In this document: piece by piece, positions 1 through 12,114 of the stretch
How the letters are laid out: every line of letters starts with the position of its first letter
How positions within the stretch are numbered: position 1 is the stretch's first letter
Assembly: GCF_028476545.1 (NCBI RefSeq)
Contig: NW_026732674.1
Location: 248,001-312,000 of the forward strand
Length of the DNA stretch: 64,000 bases
Source: Physella acuta
Lineage: Eukaryota; Mollusca; Gastropoda; Physidae
Reading direction: 5' to 3'
Notes under the pieces: model-generated
What the model saw: the letters and a program-made list of their open reading frames with translations, nothing else
What the model was told of the DNA's origin: nothing
The model's database searches: none
Program-made: the position numbers and the translations under genes

Positions 1-560
1 AAGTTAGAGTCTAAATCTAGATCTTAGCGTCTACGTCTAGATCTAGTTATTGCGTAGATTTAGATTTAGATTTAGTCTAGATCTAGAATCTCTAGATCTA
101 GAATCCAAATACATAAAATAAATTTTATGAGTTTAGGCCGGAAAAATTGTATTGTATACATTTTAAAGTGTACGTAGATCTAGATCTAAATCAAATTTGA
201 ATGAAATAGTTCATTTCTTTTCATTCTAAACACGGCAGATGACGTCATTAGTTAATGTATAAGCAATAGCGACGTCACAGTTTTATGCGTTCTTTTTCAC
301 ATATATTAATGCTTTTCCGGTTGCATAAATAATACTGTTTCTCTATATTCGAATACGCCTTTATTTTTTATTTTTCTTCTTTAAATAATTTTGTGGTTAT
401 ACATTTAAAACATCTAACATATTTTTTTCAACAAAAGTCCGTAAAAAGTTCTCGATATATCGCTGCCGATTCTGACGTGATGTCCGGCGAAAATTTTTTG
501 CGGACAGAGAAAGAGAGAGAGAGAGAGATGTGCGAACGTGGGGATTTATAAATTAGGATT
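1..560. repeat. direct repeat copy 1 (identical to 762-1321)
   Basis: This block recurs at an offset of 761 bp and I saw no mismatch where I compared the two. It contains TCTAGATCTAGA-rich sequence, a TGACGTCA site near 240, a second GACGTCAC near 270 and a (GA)n run near 510-528. No open frame of note. The copy may extend left of the window. The spacer between copies (561-761) is unique AT-rich sequence. Confidence 0.95.
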
Positions 561-761
561 AATTTTTTTAGGCACCTGATGAAATACGGAAAATGAAACA
601 CGTATTTTAAAATCTTAACTTACGCGAATATGCCTATTCTTTCAAATTAATTTTTTTATCCCAAATTAGCCAGTTCCAAACAAAGATTTTGTATTAAATA
701 AATAAGTCTTGAAATAGTTTAGTCCTAATATAGAAATTTATTTTTGGTATTGATTTTAGAG

Positions 762-1321
762 AAGTTAGAGTCTAAATCTAGATCTTAGCGTCTACGTCTA
801 GATCTAGTTATTGCGTAGATTTAGATTTAGATTTAGTCTAGATCTAGAATCTCTAGATCTAGAATCCAAATACATAAAATAAATTTTATGAGTTTAGGCC
901 GGAAAAATTGTATTGTATACATTTTAAAGTGTACGTAGATCTAGATCTAAATCAAATTTGAATGAAATAGTTCATTTCTTTTCATTCTAAACACGGCAGA
1001 TGACGTCATTAGTTAATGTATAAGCAATAGCGACGTCACAGTTTTATGCGTTCTTTTTCACATATATTAATGCTTTTCCGGTTGCATAAATAATACTGTT
1101 TCTCTATATTCGAATACGCCTTTATTTTTTATTTTTCTTCTTTAAATAATTTTGTGGTTATACATTTAAAACATCTAACATATTTTTTTCAACAAAAGTC
1201 CGTAAAAAGTTCTCGATATATCGCTGCCGATTCTGACGTGATGTCCGGCGAAAATTTTTTGCGGACAGAGAAAGAGAGAGAGAGAGAGATGTGCGAACGT
1301 GGGGATTTATAAATTAGGATT
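762..1321. repeat. direct repeat copy 2 (identical to 1-560)
   Basis: Second copy of the 560-bp block. It ends exactly where a G-tract MITE (1322-1550) begins. Perfect identity points to a very recent duplication or to an assembly artefact. Confidence 0.95.
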
Positions 1322-1550
1322 TTGATAGGAATTGATCAAAAGACTCTATGTCGACAGAGTTCTGACAAGATTTTGGAAAAATATCGATGTTTTAAGAAAA
1401 ATTCAACAGCAGTTTTGAGGGGGGTTGTAGGCTGAGGTGTGACGTCATTTTAGGGGGGGGGGGTCTGGCTTTTTGTGACGACATGTGACAAAGAGGAGGG
1501 GGGAGGTAAACATCGTCAAAATAAGCGTGACGTCATTTATGGATGACCCC
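1322..1550 (+). mobile_element. G-tract/CRE MITE-like repeat, copy A (left-truncated)
   Basis: Shares order and sequence with 5345-5732: a 'tatgtcgacagagttctgac' segment, a G-run, 'ttgtaggctgaggtgtgacg', another G-run, 'tttttgtgacga', and a terminal GCGTGACGTCATTTATGGAT. No coding capacity. The left end found in other copies is missing. Confidence 0.7.
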
Positions 1551-2093
1551 TAACTAGAAGTAAGGGTGTTTAAGTGTGAATAATAATACCCGTTAACTTC
1601 CCGCATATTACCAGTGTTATTAAACCTATCACCTCGTCTACCCCTAAAACTGTACAAATAGTATTATCTAAACAAAACCTTGGCTGTCACTTGAACCCTA
1701 ACACGCTATCAATACAAAGTAAAACACTTTAGTGGGAATCATGGCTTGTATAGCACCAGGACCAATCGTTCAAACAATGTATACACAATGGTACGATAAC
1801 CAATCGAGTTGGTTAAGGAACCGCGATGTGAAAAGGACGGTACGGCTATTGGGATATAGGGAAAGTATCCCAAGAGACGAGGGGTTTATCGATTCATGAA
1901 TTTTACTTACACAAATCTTAGGCATACAATCTTACACGTACAAATGCTATGCATATTTGTATATGTATATCTAACTGATATTACTCGGATAAGTCATATA
2001 GGTTAGGTAAGATTTTTACATTTTATACCAAATAACGTTATGTAACGTTTTCTTAAACCAACACACCTCATTTAATTTTTATATTATAACAGG

Positions 2094-2262
2094 CAGTGTT
2101 TCTCCCAGACTTTTTCTCCGAGGGGGGGGGGGGGGGGGCTTGATATTTTCGGGGGGGGGGGGCGGTCAACATTTTCCGGGGGGGGGGGCGGACACTGGTA
2201 AACGTTTTTTTTTATATACATTCCATGTCGTTCGGGGGGGGGGGGGGTCGGTATAAACTCTG
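2094..2262. mobile_element. hAT-type nonautonomous element with G tracts, 8-bp TSD
   Basis: Starts CAGTGTTTCTCCCAGAC and ends AAACTCTG, the inverse of the CAGAGTTT end of the related copy at 10,865. It is flanked by a perfect 8-bp direct repeat ATAACAGG (2086-2093 and 2263-2270), as expected of hAT transposition. The interior is mainly four G runs of 11-19 bases. No transposase. Confidence 0.8.
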
Positions 2263-2938
2263 ATAACAGGTCTAAGAGCCGCCGCCCCCATTCCCACGAA
2301 ATACAACTCATTCGGACACAATAAACATTTTGTGTATCCCATTGCGGGAAATCACGTCATTTTAGAGATACCATTTGTTATGTTTTATTAGAAGCCAATG
2401 CACAGCCTTTTGTTAGGTTTAAAGAAAAATGTCTATCAAAAGCCACTAGTGTCAACATATTCTTCCAAACATTCTAGTAGGCATACATTTTTTTATAAAA
2501 TTAAAAATAAAATAAAAAATAAAATTCAATACAATATCAAATAAAACACTGTTTAAAAAAAAACAGAATTACTAAAAAATGATAAACCACTTCTCCCTCC
2601 GTAAGAGCATGCCCGTAAGCCTTCGTATTAGTGTGGTTCTATCACGTGATCTAGAGTTTCACTGGATACTTTTAGTCAATATAATGTTACCTACTACGAA
2701 ACACAACAACGAAGATAAGATGGATACTCTACTGTTGGTTATCCACATGGATGGCGTACAGCTATCCGCATTCAGAACTGTGTTCACGCTGAATTAGCGA
2801 CGCTATGCGTGTTAGGAAAAAATATCACCTCAGCTGAAATGTATCTCACTTTAAAAAAACAAAAACACGCCCCAGAACACGCAGCGAGTAATCCGACGTC
2901 AACCACGTAAGCTTTTACGTATTGATCCCGGTTTTCTT

Positions 2939-2973
2939 GTTGTTATAGCAACGCACCCAGTTGTCAAGGCAAC
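2939..2973. promoter_or_regulatory. two tandem RFX X-box-like motifs
   Basis: GTTGTTATAGCAAC (2939-2952) and GTTGTCAAGGCAAC (2960-2973) both fit the RFX X-box form (GTNRYC, 1-3 bases, RGYAAC). Their starts are 21 bp apart. The stretch 2895-3060 is richer in GC than its surroundings and has a CCAAT box (gccaat, about 3002). RFX sites usually drive ciliary genes. The gene served here, if any, is not identified. Confidence 0.5.
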
Positions 2974-3093
2974 GGAATCTGAGTGCGCTAGCAATCCCCG
3001 CGGCCAATAACGAAAGGAAATTACTCTTTTACTTAAAGGTCGAAGTTAGATTACAAGCGAGGATCAGTTGCCGGAAACACAAATTATCTAAAC

Positions 3094-3246
3094 ATGAGGG
3101 TTGCTGGATGTCTTGATGGTGGTAAATCGACAGTAATTTGTGCCGAACTTCTGATGTCGATTCTGCTAAATAGTTGGACTCGTAGACATAGTACTCGCAT
3201 TTATGTATTGAGACTCACGATACGGGTGTTTATACTAAGGTCATAA
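3094..3246 (+). CDS. unidentified 50-codon ORF with P-loop-like start
   Basis: A 50-codon frame starts about 120 bp downstream of the paired X-boxes. It begins MRVAGCLDGGKST, which matches GxxxxGKS and resembles the first G-motif of translational GTPases, but the rest looks like nothing I know. It could be a first exon, a decayed fragment or chance. Function unknown. Confidence 0.2.
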   Translation: MRVAGCLDGGKSTVICAELLMSILLNSWTRRHSTRIYVLRLTIRVFILRS

Positions 3247-3489
3247 CTTTTATATTTTGGTCATGATTTATGAAATGTCTCATTCATGTTATAAGAAAAT
3301 GTCAATCATTTGGTAATGTCGCGAAATAGACAAATCATACAGCCTAGTGATGAAATGACAAATATTTGGTTGCGTTTAATAAAATGTTGGTATTTCTCTA
3401 TTCTATAACAGGACTATTCTTTGCTGGTACCTTAAAACGAACTCTAAGTGTAACTTATAACCCTAACAGGAATCCCAACCAGTTAGATA

Positions 3490-3672
3490 TCGTTACTTAT
3501 CAATTCAACGTAGGACTTAGGTATACAACGTAGGACTTAGAGATATGCAACGTAGGACTTAGAGGTATGCACCGTAGGACTTAGGTATGCAACGTAGCTT
3601 AGAGGTAGGCATCATAGGACTTAAAGGTATGCAACGAAGGGGGGAGGTATACAACGTAGGACTTAAATGTTT
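3490..3672. repeat. minisatellite, about 22-bp unit
   Basis: Roughly eight imperfect copies of a unit containing CGTAGGACTTAGAGGTATGC, ending near 3670. It lies in otherwise unremarkable sequence with no gene. Confidence 0.85.
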
Positions 3673-4149
3673 TGCAAGTGTCTCTATTCCAACCCTGACT
3701 TTAAAACCCTGCCCTTAACTTTATCATTACCATATTCTCAACACTGACTTTAAAATCTTGCCCTTAACCTTTATCCTGACCATATTCTCAACCCTGAGCC
3801 TAATCATCGCCTTCCAACATCGATAAGGGCAGTCAGGTCCTTGATACGATTTGTATTGCCCTGACTGAGAGCACCGAAGTACAGAAATGTGACACATTAA
3901 GCCGTGTGATAAAACTGTCACATATTTGGCGCTGCCGTAAGAAATGCCATTCATTTAGGAGTCTGTGTAAAATGTCACAATAATAATGTATACGTTATTT
4001 TTTTTTCTCCCCCTAAATCGATCAGAGGATCGTAGAATGAACTTAAAAGTTGGTGTGGGAAAAAAAAAGCTTTATTACCATGATGGCGAATCAAATATTA
4101 GTATGTGCTACTGTAGGATCCTATCGAAGCTGAGGTTGCTTGTATCGTT

Positions 4150-4345
4150 AGTTTAACCAAAACTTGGGGCCTACTGACAGAGTGGTCGAACGTTAAAGCA
4201 CATGATTGCTAACTCAGATGCCTTGAGTTCGGATCCCCGGGCTCGAGTCTGTAGGACGTATCAGAGTCCACTCAGCTCAGAAGAGTACCTGGCTCTAGTC
4301 TGAGTAAGTAAAGACAGATGGGCATATTGCCGACCATACAATCCT
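4150..4345 (+). mobile_element. tRNA-derived SINE
   Basis: The head resembles a tRNA: A-box-like GTGGTCGAACGTTAAAGC and B-box-like GAGTTCGGATCC. The tail carries the AGTAAAGACAGATGGGCA segment seen in relatives. A degenerate copy with no clear flanking repeats. Confidence 0.55.
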
Positions 4346-5344
4346 TTCGTCTGCTGAGCTTAAAGAAACGGACTGACTCTACTGCACCTGCCGTATGGAT
4401 CGTCAGTAAATTACTTTCTTATACTTATTCTTGGCCTAACCCTAAGCGTAGCTTGGTCCCTATCTTAAAGTCAACCATTACTGTGATACCGGCTAAAAAA
4501 ATCCTGTACTTATTGCCCAATTGGATAACACATAATTAGGCAACAAATAACACATTTATCTACATTTTAAATTACGGAAAAAAAAAACTTGCCTAGTTAA
4601 AAATCTTGCAATAATTATAACACCGCACATCGTTGTAGCTAGTCAATGAGTATAAAAATCTGTTTGAATCGTCTTAACCTAGGTGAACATTGGCAAGGAT
4701 GTTTACGCTCGCTGATGTGTTGCAGTTGCAGGTAGTGACACTCGCCTGCGGCCATTTATCAATCTATCTGACACTTTGGACAGAGGTGCGTGTCTGCCCC
4801 GCCCTCCCCTCCCACCTGAACACCAAACCCAAACACGCACATACAACGGACTAAGTGACCTATGATTACATAACTTAAATGTGTTTGATACTGCATTAGC
4901 TGGAGATTTATTGAACCCTGGGCTTAAAAGCTACCCCCCCCCCCCCCCCCCCCCCACAGACACACATACACACACCTTGATAATTGAGTGTTTTATTGTT
5001 ACAAATGTCAATAGGTTAAAAGGGGATATGCCTTGGTGTAAAAGATTAATGAGAACAGCGCATGCGCAAGAGGTAAAAGCCGACCGTCAATAAAGAGTGA
5101 AAGTAAACAATGTGTTTACGTTTCGTGGAGGGCGTGGTCCAAAATGGAAGGAGACGGAAAGCTGTCTAGCACTGGTTCTTGGGTTTGGAGCCTACTTTAT
5201 TCACATTTAATATATTATATTCTGTTACTTGTGGGGAATTGTAGACCTATACAGTAATAACATATTAGCTGTAGTGAGTTAAGAAAGAGAGAGATATGAT
5301 AATTGATAGAGAGAGCGTGGGCCTTTATTTTGGGCTTCTAAGTG

Positions 5345-5732
5345 GTCGTCAATAAATGTGACGGAGTGTGATGAGGGGGAGGGGGGGGGGGGGTTCAGAT
5401 GGTGTGACGTCACACTTTTGCATTGTAAAAAAGCAATGTTAGAAAACAAATTTTAGCCGTTATTTCGCGTTTTAAAAAACGGTTTTAATAAAGTGTAATA
5501 TAAATTGATTAAACACTCTATGTTGTCAGAGTTCAGACACGATTTGGGAAAATATCGCTTTTTTAACAAAAATTGAACTGCAATTTTGAGGGGGGGGGGG
5601 GGGGTTGTAGGCTGAGGTGTGACGTAATTTAAGAGGGGGGGTGTCTGACTTTTTGTGACGATGTGTAGCGGAGGGGAGGGGGGAGGAGGCAACAATCGTC
5701 AAAAAAGCGTGACATCATTAATGCATGACCCT
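5345..5732 (+). mobile_element. G-tract/CRE MITE-like repeat, copy B (full length)
   Basis: About 390 bp. The left end is GGTCGTCAATAAATGTGACG; the right end is GCGTGACATCATTAATGCAT followed by GACCC, roughly its inverse. The interior has GTGTGACGTCACAC, a 'gttatttcgcgttttaaaaa' segment and two or three G runs. No protein is encoded. Relatives: 1322-1550, 30,354-30,745, 30,957-31,160, 32,450-32,850. Confidence 0.75.
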
Positions 5733-6711
5733 CTAATATCTTCTAAGCAGGCCTGTTAGGCCCATTGTAGGAAAATGTATTGTTAGCCCCAGAATGTTGA
5801 GTATTGCAGAGGTCAACATCACAAGAAAATATAGAATAATAAATGATGTTTCGACATGATGTCTTCGTCGGCTCTCGATATATGCATGTCGTAAATAGAC
5901 ACAAAAACGTAACCTACTTTAAGCATTCGGTCGAGCGAAAAAAAGTAAGCATACACATAACAGTGTGTGCATCAGAGTGGGCATACACAAAACAATCTGC
6001 CCTTAACAATATTGTCTTAAATAATATAAAATCTGAACTCTTAAAACTTAAATTAAGTCTTATAATTATAGCAGAAGCATATTCTTAACTATCCACTCAA
6101 TTTGAAAACTTACGATTGCTCATATCAACGGAGAAGTCATGAATAAAGATTAATGCACAAACACCAGTAAAATATGCCAAGAAATGGGTACAAACCTATC
6201 CAGTCTTGCGATAGTGTTGCATTTAAATATAACTGCAAACCAAATAGCTCATACCAAATCCGCTGATAAAAACTGCATTGTCCCCTTGTCTTATTGATAA
6301 GCAGCGAGCGGGGAAGTAACTCCGTTATCTTTCATGACTAAACTGGATCGTTAGGAACACATACCCCACCCAAACCTAGCCCTTCGCCGACCCGCACGCT
6401 CGCTTAGCAAAGATGTTTTTTTTCTTCTTTATCTCCTCGATGTGAAGATTTCAGTAGACTTAAACAACAGATGGGACTTACGTTTTTTAATCCGATCGAA
6501 CTGTTGAAAAAAAAATCTAAATTGAATCCAGATAAACATTACTTTTTAAACACTTTGATAAGAGTATTCGCTCGCAAACGAAACTCGAGCAATGGATATT
6601 TATTGTACGAACATGTTGGGGATTTGTTGAAGTAGATGATGGAAGTCATGTACTCTAGGGAATCATATACCATATAATATATCATAAGTAAGGTTCCCGT
6701 TTCGAATCATG

Positions 6712-6945
6712 ACGGTCCATAAGGCAAGTGAAGTAGAGTTCAACTCTCTCTGTGACCTCGGTATATGAAGGTATAGTGTGGTCAGCGCTATGCTACGCCG
6801 CTTTTTACTTTCCCTAACGTGAGTTAGGTACCCATTAGAGCTTGATGGACTCAGGGATGTTGTACTGACTTGAACCCGGATTCGAACTAGAGACTTTCAG
6901 ATTTGCAGTCTAGCGCTTTACTGCTAGACCACGATGTCACATATA
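6712..6945 (-). mobile_element. tRNA-derived SINE (main family)
   Basis: On the minus strand the head (about 6940 to 6870) has an A-box-like TGGTCTAGCAGTAAAGCG, an anticodon-loop-like CTGCAAA (GCA) and a perfect B-box AGTTCGAATCC. The body is shared with copies at 25,785, 50,092 and 63,830 and, inverted, 28,020. The head alone would look like a tRNA, but the shared body shows it is a SINE. Confidence 0.75.
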
Positions 6946-6994
6946 ATATACCATATACATATCATATACTTTTATGTGAGTCAAAGAACGAAAG

Positions 6995-7400
6995 AAGGGA
7001 CCAAATAATGTTACAAAATGTGATATTAGGGAATCATACAATAGATGCTAAAGTACAAGACCAGGGAACAAGACGAAAGGATACGATACTAGAGTTACCA
7101 GAGATCCGTATAATAGAAGCCAAACCACAAGAACAGGGAACCAGATAAAAGGAATCAAAGTACTTGGCTAGAAAACCGTGTGATATAAGCCCCAGGAGAT
7201 ACCTTTGACAAGGAACCAGATAATATACACGATACCAGGGAACCAGTTAAAGGGAACCAAAGTACGATACTAGGGCTAGTTAATAGGAACTAAGGTTTGA
7301 GTCTAGGGAACAAGATGATATAACTTTTAAGTCCCAATATACCTATATGACTATATGACAAGGGAACTAGATAATAGGAACCGACGTTTGAGGCCAGTGA
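6995..7400. repeat. degenerate minisatellite
   Basis: Irregular copies of a unit around GGGAACCAGATAA and AAGTACGATACTAGGG, 30-70 bp apart. Much decayed. No gene. Confidence 0.5.
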
Positions 7401-7544
7401 GAAAAAAGACTTTAGATCACTTTAAGTTCATACCCCCTCTCCCCCAATCAAACATATAGACAATAGAGTCAATAGAGTCTTGAAAATAAGTAACTTTTAA
7501 AATCTTCATTGGTTTCTTGCTTTTGTCCCACACAAGAGACAACA

Positions 7545-9790
7545 GTTTTATAAGGCCCACACACCAGAGTCAATACCCAGATTATCCCAAGTCCCACACA
7601 GAGTCAATACCCAGATTATCCCAATTATCATACACCAGAGTCAGTACCCAGATTATCCCAAGTATCATACACCAGAGTCAATACCCAGATTATCCCAAGT
7701 CCCACACAGAGTCAGTACCCAGATTATCCCGTCCCACACAGAGTCAATACCCGGATAATCCCAAGTCCCACACAGAGTCAATACCCAGATTATCCAAAGT
7801 CCCACACAGAGTCAATACCCAGATTATCCAAAGTCCCACACAGAGTCAATACCCAGATTATCCAAAGTCCCACACAGAGTCAATACCCAGATTATCCAAA
7901 GTCCCACACAGAGTCAATACCCAGATTATCCAAAGTCCCACACAGAGTCAATACCCAGATTATCCAAAGTCCCACACAGAGTCAATACCCAGATTATCCC
8001 AATTATCATACACCAGAGTCAGTACCCAGATTATCCCAAGTCCCACACAGAGTCAATACCCAGATTATCCCAAGTCCCACACAGAGTCAATACCCAGATT
8101 ATCCCAAGTCCCACACAGAGTCAGTACCCAGATTATCCCGTCCCACACAGAGTCAATACCCAGATTATCCAAAGTCCCACACAGAGTCAGTACCCAGATT
8201 ATCCCGTCCCACACAGAGTCAATACCCGGATAATCCCAAGTCCCACACAGAGTCAATACCCAGATTATCCCAAGTCACACACAGAGTCAATACCCGGATT
8301 ATCCCAAGTCCCACACAGAGTCAATACCCAGATTATCCCAATTCCCACACACCAGAGTCAGTACCCAGATTATTCCGTCTCGCACAGATTCAATACCCGG
8401 ATTATCCCAATTCCCACACACCAGTGTCAGTACCCAGATTATCCCAAGTCACACACAGAGTCAATACCCGGATTATCCCAAGTCCTACACAGAGTCAATA
8501 CCCAGATTATCCCAATTCCCACACACCAGAGTCAGTACCCAGATTATTCCGTCTCGCACAGATTCAATACCCGGATTATCCCAATTCCCACACACCAGTG
8601 TCAGTACCCAGATTATCCCAAGTCCCACACAGAGTCAGTACCCAGATTATTTAAAGTCCCACACAGAGTCAATACCCAGATTATCCCGTCCCACACAGAG
8701 TCAATACCCGGATTATCCCAAGTCCCACACAGAGTCAATACCCGGATTATCCCAAGTCCCACACACCAGTCAGTACCCAGATTATCCCAAGTCCCACACA
8801 GAGTCAATACCCAGATTATCCCAATTCCCACACACCAGAGTCAGTACCCAGATTATTCCGTCTCGCACAGATTCAATACCCGGATTATCCCAATTCCCAC
8901 ACACCAGTGTCAGTACCCAGATTATCCCAAGTCCCACACAGAGTCAATACCCAGATTATCCCAATTCCCACACACCAGAGTCAGTACCCAGATTATCCCA
9001 ATTCCCACACACCAGAGTCAGTACCCAGATTATCCCAAGTCCCACACAGAGTCAATACCCAGATTATTCCAAGTCCCACACAGAGTCAATACCCAGATTA
9101 TCCCAAGTCCCACACACCAGAGTCAGTACCCAGATTATCCCAAGTCCCACATACCAGAGTCAGTACCCAGATTATCCCAAGTCCCACATACCAGAGTCAG
9201 GACCCAGATTAACCCGATTCCCACACACCAGAGTCAGTACCCAGATTATCCCAAGTCCCACACAGAGTCAATACCCAGATTATCCAAAGTCCCACACAGA
9301 GTCAGTACCCAGATTATCCCAAGTCCCACACAGAGTCAATACCCAGATTATCCCAAGTCCCACACAGAGTCAGTACCCAGATTATTCCAAGTCCCACACA
9401 GAGTCAGTACCCAGATTATCCCGTCCCACACAGAGTCAATACCCGGATAATCCCAAGTCCCACACAGAGTCAATACCCAGTTTATCCCAATTATCATACA
9501 CCAGAGTCAGTACCCAGATTATCCCAAGTCCCACATACCAGAGTCAGGACCCAGATTAACCCGATTCCCACACACCAGAGTCAATACCCAGTTTATCCAA
9601 AGTCCCACACAGAGTCAATACCCAGATTATCCCAAGTCCCACACAGAGTCAGTACCCAGATTATCCCAAGTCCCACACAGAGTCAGTACCCAGATTATCC
9701 AAAGTCCCACACAGAGTCAGTACCCAGATTATCCCGTCCCACACAGAGTCAATACCCAGATTATCCCAAGTCCCATACACCAGACATAAC
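7545..9790. repeat. 2.2-kb minisatellite, 34-38-bp unit
   Basis: About 60 copies of a unit built of CACACAGAGTCAATACCCAG plus ATTATCCCAAGTCC. Three variants interleave: a 34-bp CACACAGAGTCA form, a longer CACACACCAGAGTCA form and a shorter form ending CCCGTCC. The long frames across it are by-products of a stop-free repeat and are not genes. Confidence 0.97.
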
Positions 9791-10855
9791 CAGATTATTC
9801 CCCAAGTTATCTCCATGTTACACGTGTAAAGTGCCCCCCTCCACCCAACCGTAAGTGATAGCGAGATGGTACTCGCTGTTGAAATCACTGCAGACCCACT
9901 TGTTTGCTGCGGGCCAGTTGTTTGCTGCGGCCCAGTTGTTTACTCGCTGTCGTCTTGTAGAGTGGGCGGGGTGGGAGGTAGGCCCACACCGACATGTATA
10001 GGTCGATGATACCATAAGGTTTTTTTTTTTAAATGGCTGATTCAGAGCACAGAGACACCTGACTTGATTGAATTTAGGAAGATCACTAAGGGGCTGTAAT
10101 AAATAAATGAGTGTGACAAAAGAATAGAAATTTTTATTTCCCTTCAATATTTTACGATTTATTTTAACAGTATCTGGAGAACCAAGATAATATCACCCAA
10201 AGCAAAATTTTAAGATGGTATGACTGCAGGTAAATAAAAAATTTAGATTTTAAATATTTGCAGACAATCAGAATAATTCTGATGGGCTAAATAGCTTATG
10301 CCAAAAATAGTATCACATAAAATTGATTGTTCTACATCTTGTCTAGCCTAATTCTTTATTTCGCGAGATTGATCAATATAACATAAACATTTGTAGCTAT
10401 CGGTTCACAATGACCTTCCCTTTTTATTTGCATTTCTGATCCTTCACTCTCATTCAGAAATCACAAAAAAAAGAGAGTTACCGTTCTTTAGTTTACAGGT
10501 TGGCTGTCAATAAAAGTTGTCTGCCCTTAGACAACATGAAACTATCGGTTATCTCCCCAATGACTGCGCCCAACATCGCTGCTGATGACATCACTATTTT
10601 TATTATTCAGATGTAAATAACGTAGAAACGTTTAGTATGAGATGTTACGGTAATGACGTCAATGTGATGAACAGGAAGCTATGGCATATTATTTTTCAAA
10701 AACCTGGAAAAAATATGCGAAAGAAATAAGTTGTTCATAATTTTAGCTCAACGACACCGTTTCAGGAGAGGGTGTAGAAAGAGAGAGGAATAGTTTACTG
10801 GTGTAAAGAAACGATGAGAACAACCAGACCGACGGATTACGTACACAGGTGCCGG
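9791..10855. other. no gene seen
   Basis: AT-rich unique sequence after the minisatellite. I found no exon-like frame with splice signals and no complete mobile element. Confidence 0.6.
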
Positions 10856-10864
10856 GATTAATGT

Positions 10865-11110
10865 CAGAGTTTCTTTCAGGCATCTCTTCGGGGGAATGGG
10901 GGGGGGGGGGAAAGCCCCCCCCCCCCCCCCGAATTTTTTTTACCCCCCCCCCCCCCCCCGAACGTAATGAAATTTATATAATTTATATAGAAAATATATA
11001 CTTTTAACATTGTCCGCCCCCCCCCCCCCTCCGAAGAAAGTCTACCCCCCCCCCCAAAGTTTCAAGTGCCCCCCCCCCCCCCTGGAGAAAAAAGTCTGGA
11101 AGAAACACTG
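10865..11110. mobile_element. hAT-type nonautonomous element with G/C tracts
   Basis: Starts CAGAGTTTCTTTCAGG and ends AAGTCTGGAAGAAACACTG, the same two ends as the element at 2094-2262. Flanks ATTAATGT and ATTAACGG match at 6 of 8 positions, so the TSD is older. The interior holds one G run and five C runs of 11-18 bases, able to fold back on each other. Confidence 0.75.
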
Positions 11111-11398
11111 ATTAACGGCTTTCTGGCAGGCCACCTAGTCATTACGAGTGTGATGGGTTTTTTAGGGATTCTGACTGCTCTGGGTGGTAAAAATGTACCA
11201 GATATCAGGGACGGACTAAGCTAACTAGGATCTTTAGCTAGAAATGGGCGGCGGGCAACTACCATTTGTATGCCTCGTGTAATATGGGGGTATTTAGGGT
11301 GGCGAAATTTATTCTAGAGGTTGGACATGCCAACTCGGTCCGATCTTTTCTATTTTTGTGCATCTTTGATTAATAGTGAATTCTGATCATCCAGTAAG

Positions 11399-11865
11399 CA
11401 GAGGCGTCGCGAGGCGGGGAAGGGGTGGGGGGTGGTGGTGCCGACCACTTCGGGTGACACCATTTACGGGGGGGGGGGGGGGTGACACCAAGATTTAAAA
11501 AATTACAAGATATATATATAATAAAAATGTTTTTGCCAGTTCAATGAATGGTTAATTAGAGTTAAAACATTTAAGTACATAAGGACGATCAAGAAAACGG
11601 GGTGTGTGTGTGTGTGTGTGGGGGGGGGGGGTTACACCATGACGTAAACATGCAAACTATAGACAAAACTATACTACATCCAGCTGTATTAACAACTGGC
11701 TATAGATAAACATCGTTAGTATTAAATGTGAACACTTTAAAGCTTTTCTGGGTGGAGGGGGGGGGGCAAATGTGACACCTACTGCAAAATATACAAAGAA
11801 GAAAAAAAAGGGGGTGACACCATGGGGTGCCGCACCGGGTGACACCCAACCAAGCGACGCCACAG
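11399..11865. mobile_element. hAT-type MITE, perfect 8-bp TSD
   Basis: The left end CAGAGGCGTCGC is the inverse of the right end GCGACGCCACAG (10 of 12). The element lies between two perfect CCAGTAAG copies (11391-11398, 11866-11873). It contains repeated GGTGACACC motifs, G runs and a short (GT)n run. No transposase frame, so it would depend on a partner element. Confidence 0.85.
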
Positions 11866-12114
11866 CCAGTAAGTATTGCCGTGTTGTACGATACAATCAA
11901 GCACGCTACACTTTCAACTCAGTCAACAATCTTATTGCTGTAGTTTTACGGGCTAGACCTGACAACTAGACTCTTCAATATTCCATAAAACACTTTTTTT
12001 TCTTCTCTTATTAACACAGCATAAGTTTTTAATCTGGTTCAAATGAAGACACATCCAACAATTTCCTCTACAATGATGTGGTTCCCGTATTTAACGTTTT
12101 GAACATGAGTGTTT

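Noticed and set aside
2084-2311. Proline-rich frames here and at 4881, 5453 and 50,752
   Set aside because: Translations of G/C homopolymer runs in transposon-derived repeats.
6867-6940. tRNA gene on the minus strand
   Set aside because: It has A and B boxes, but the arms pair poorly and it is joined to a body shared by several SINE copies.
7545-9790. CRISPR-like regular array
   Set aside because: No unique spacers between the repeats; the genome is eukaryotic.
7517-9888. Long frames on both strands across 7.5-9.9 kb
   Set aside because: They follow the 34-38-bp repeat and repeat the same peptide; the unit lacks stops in several frames.
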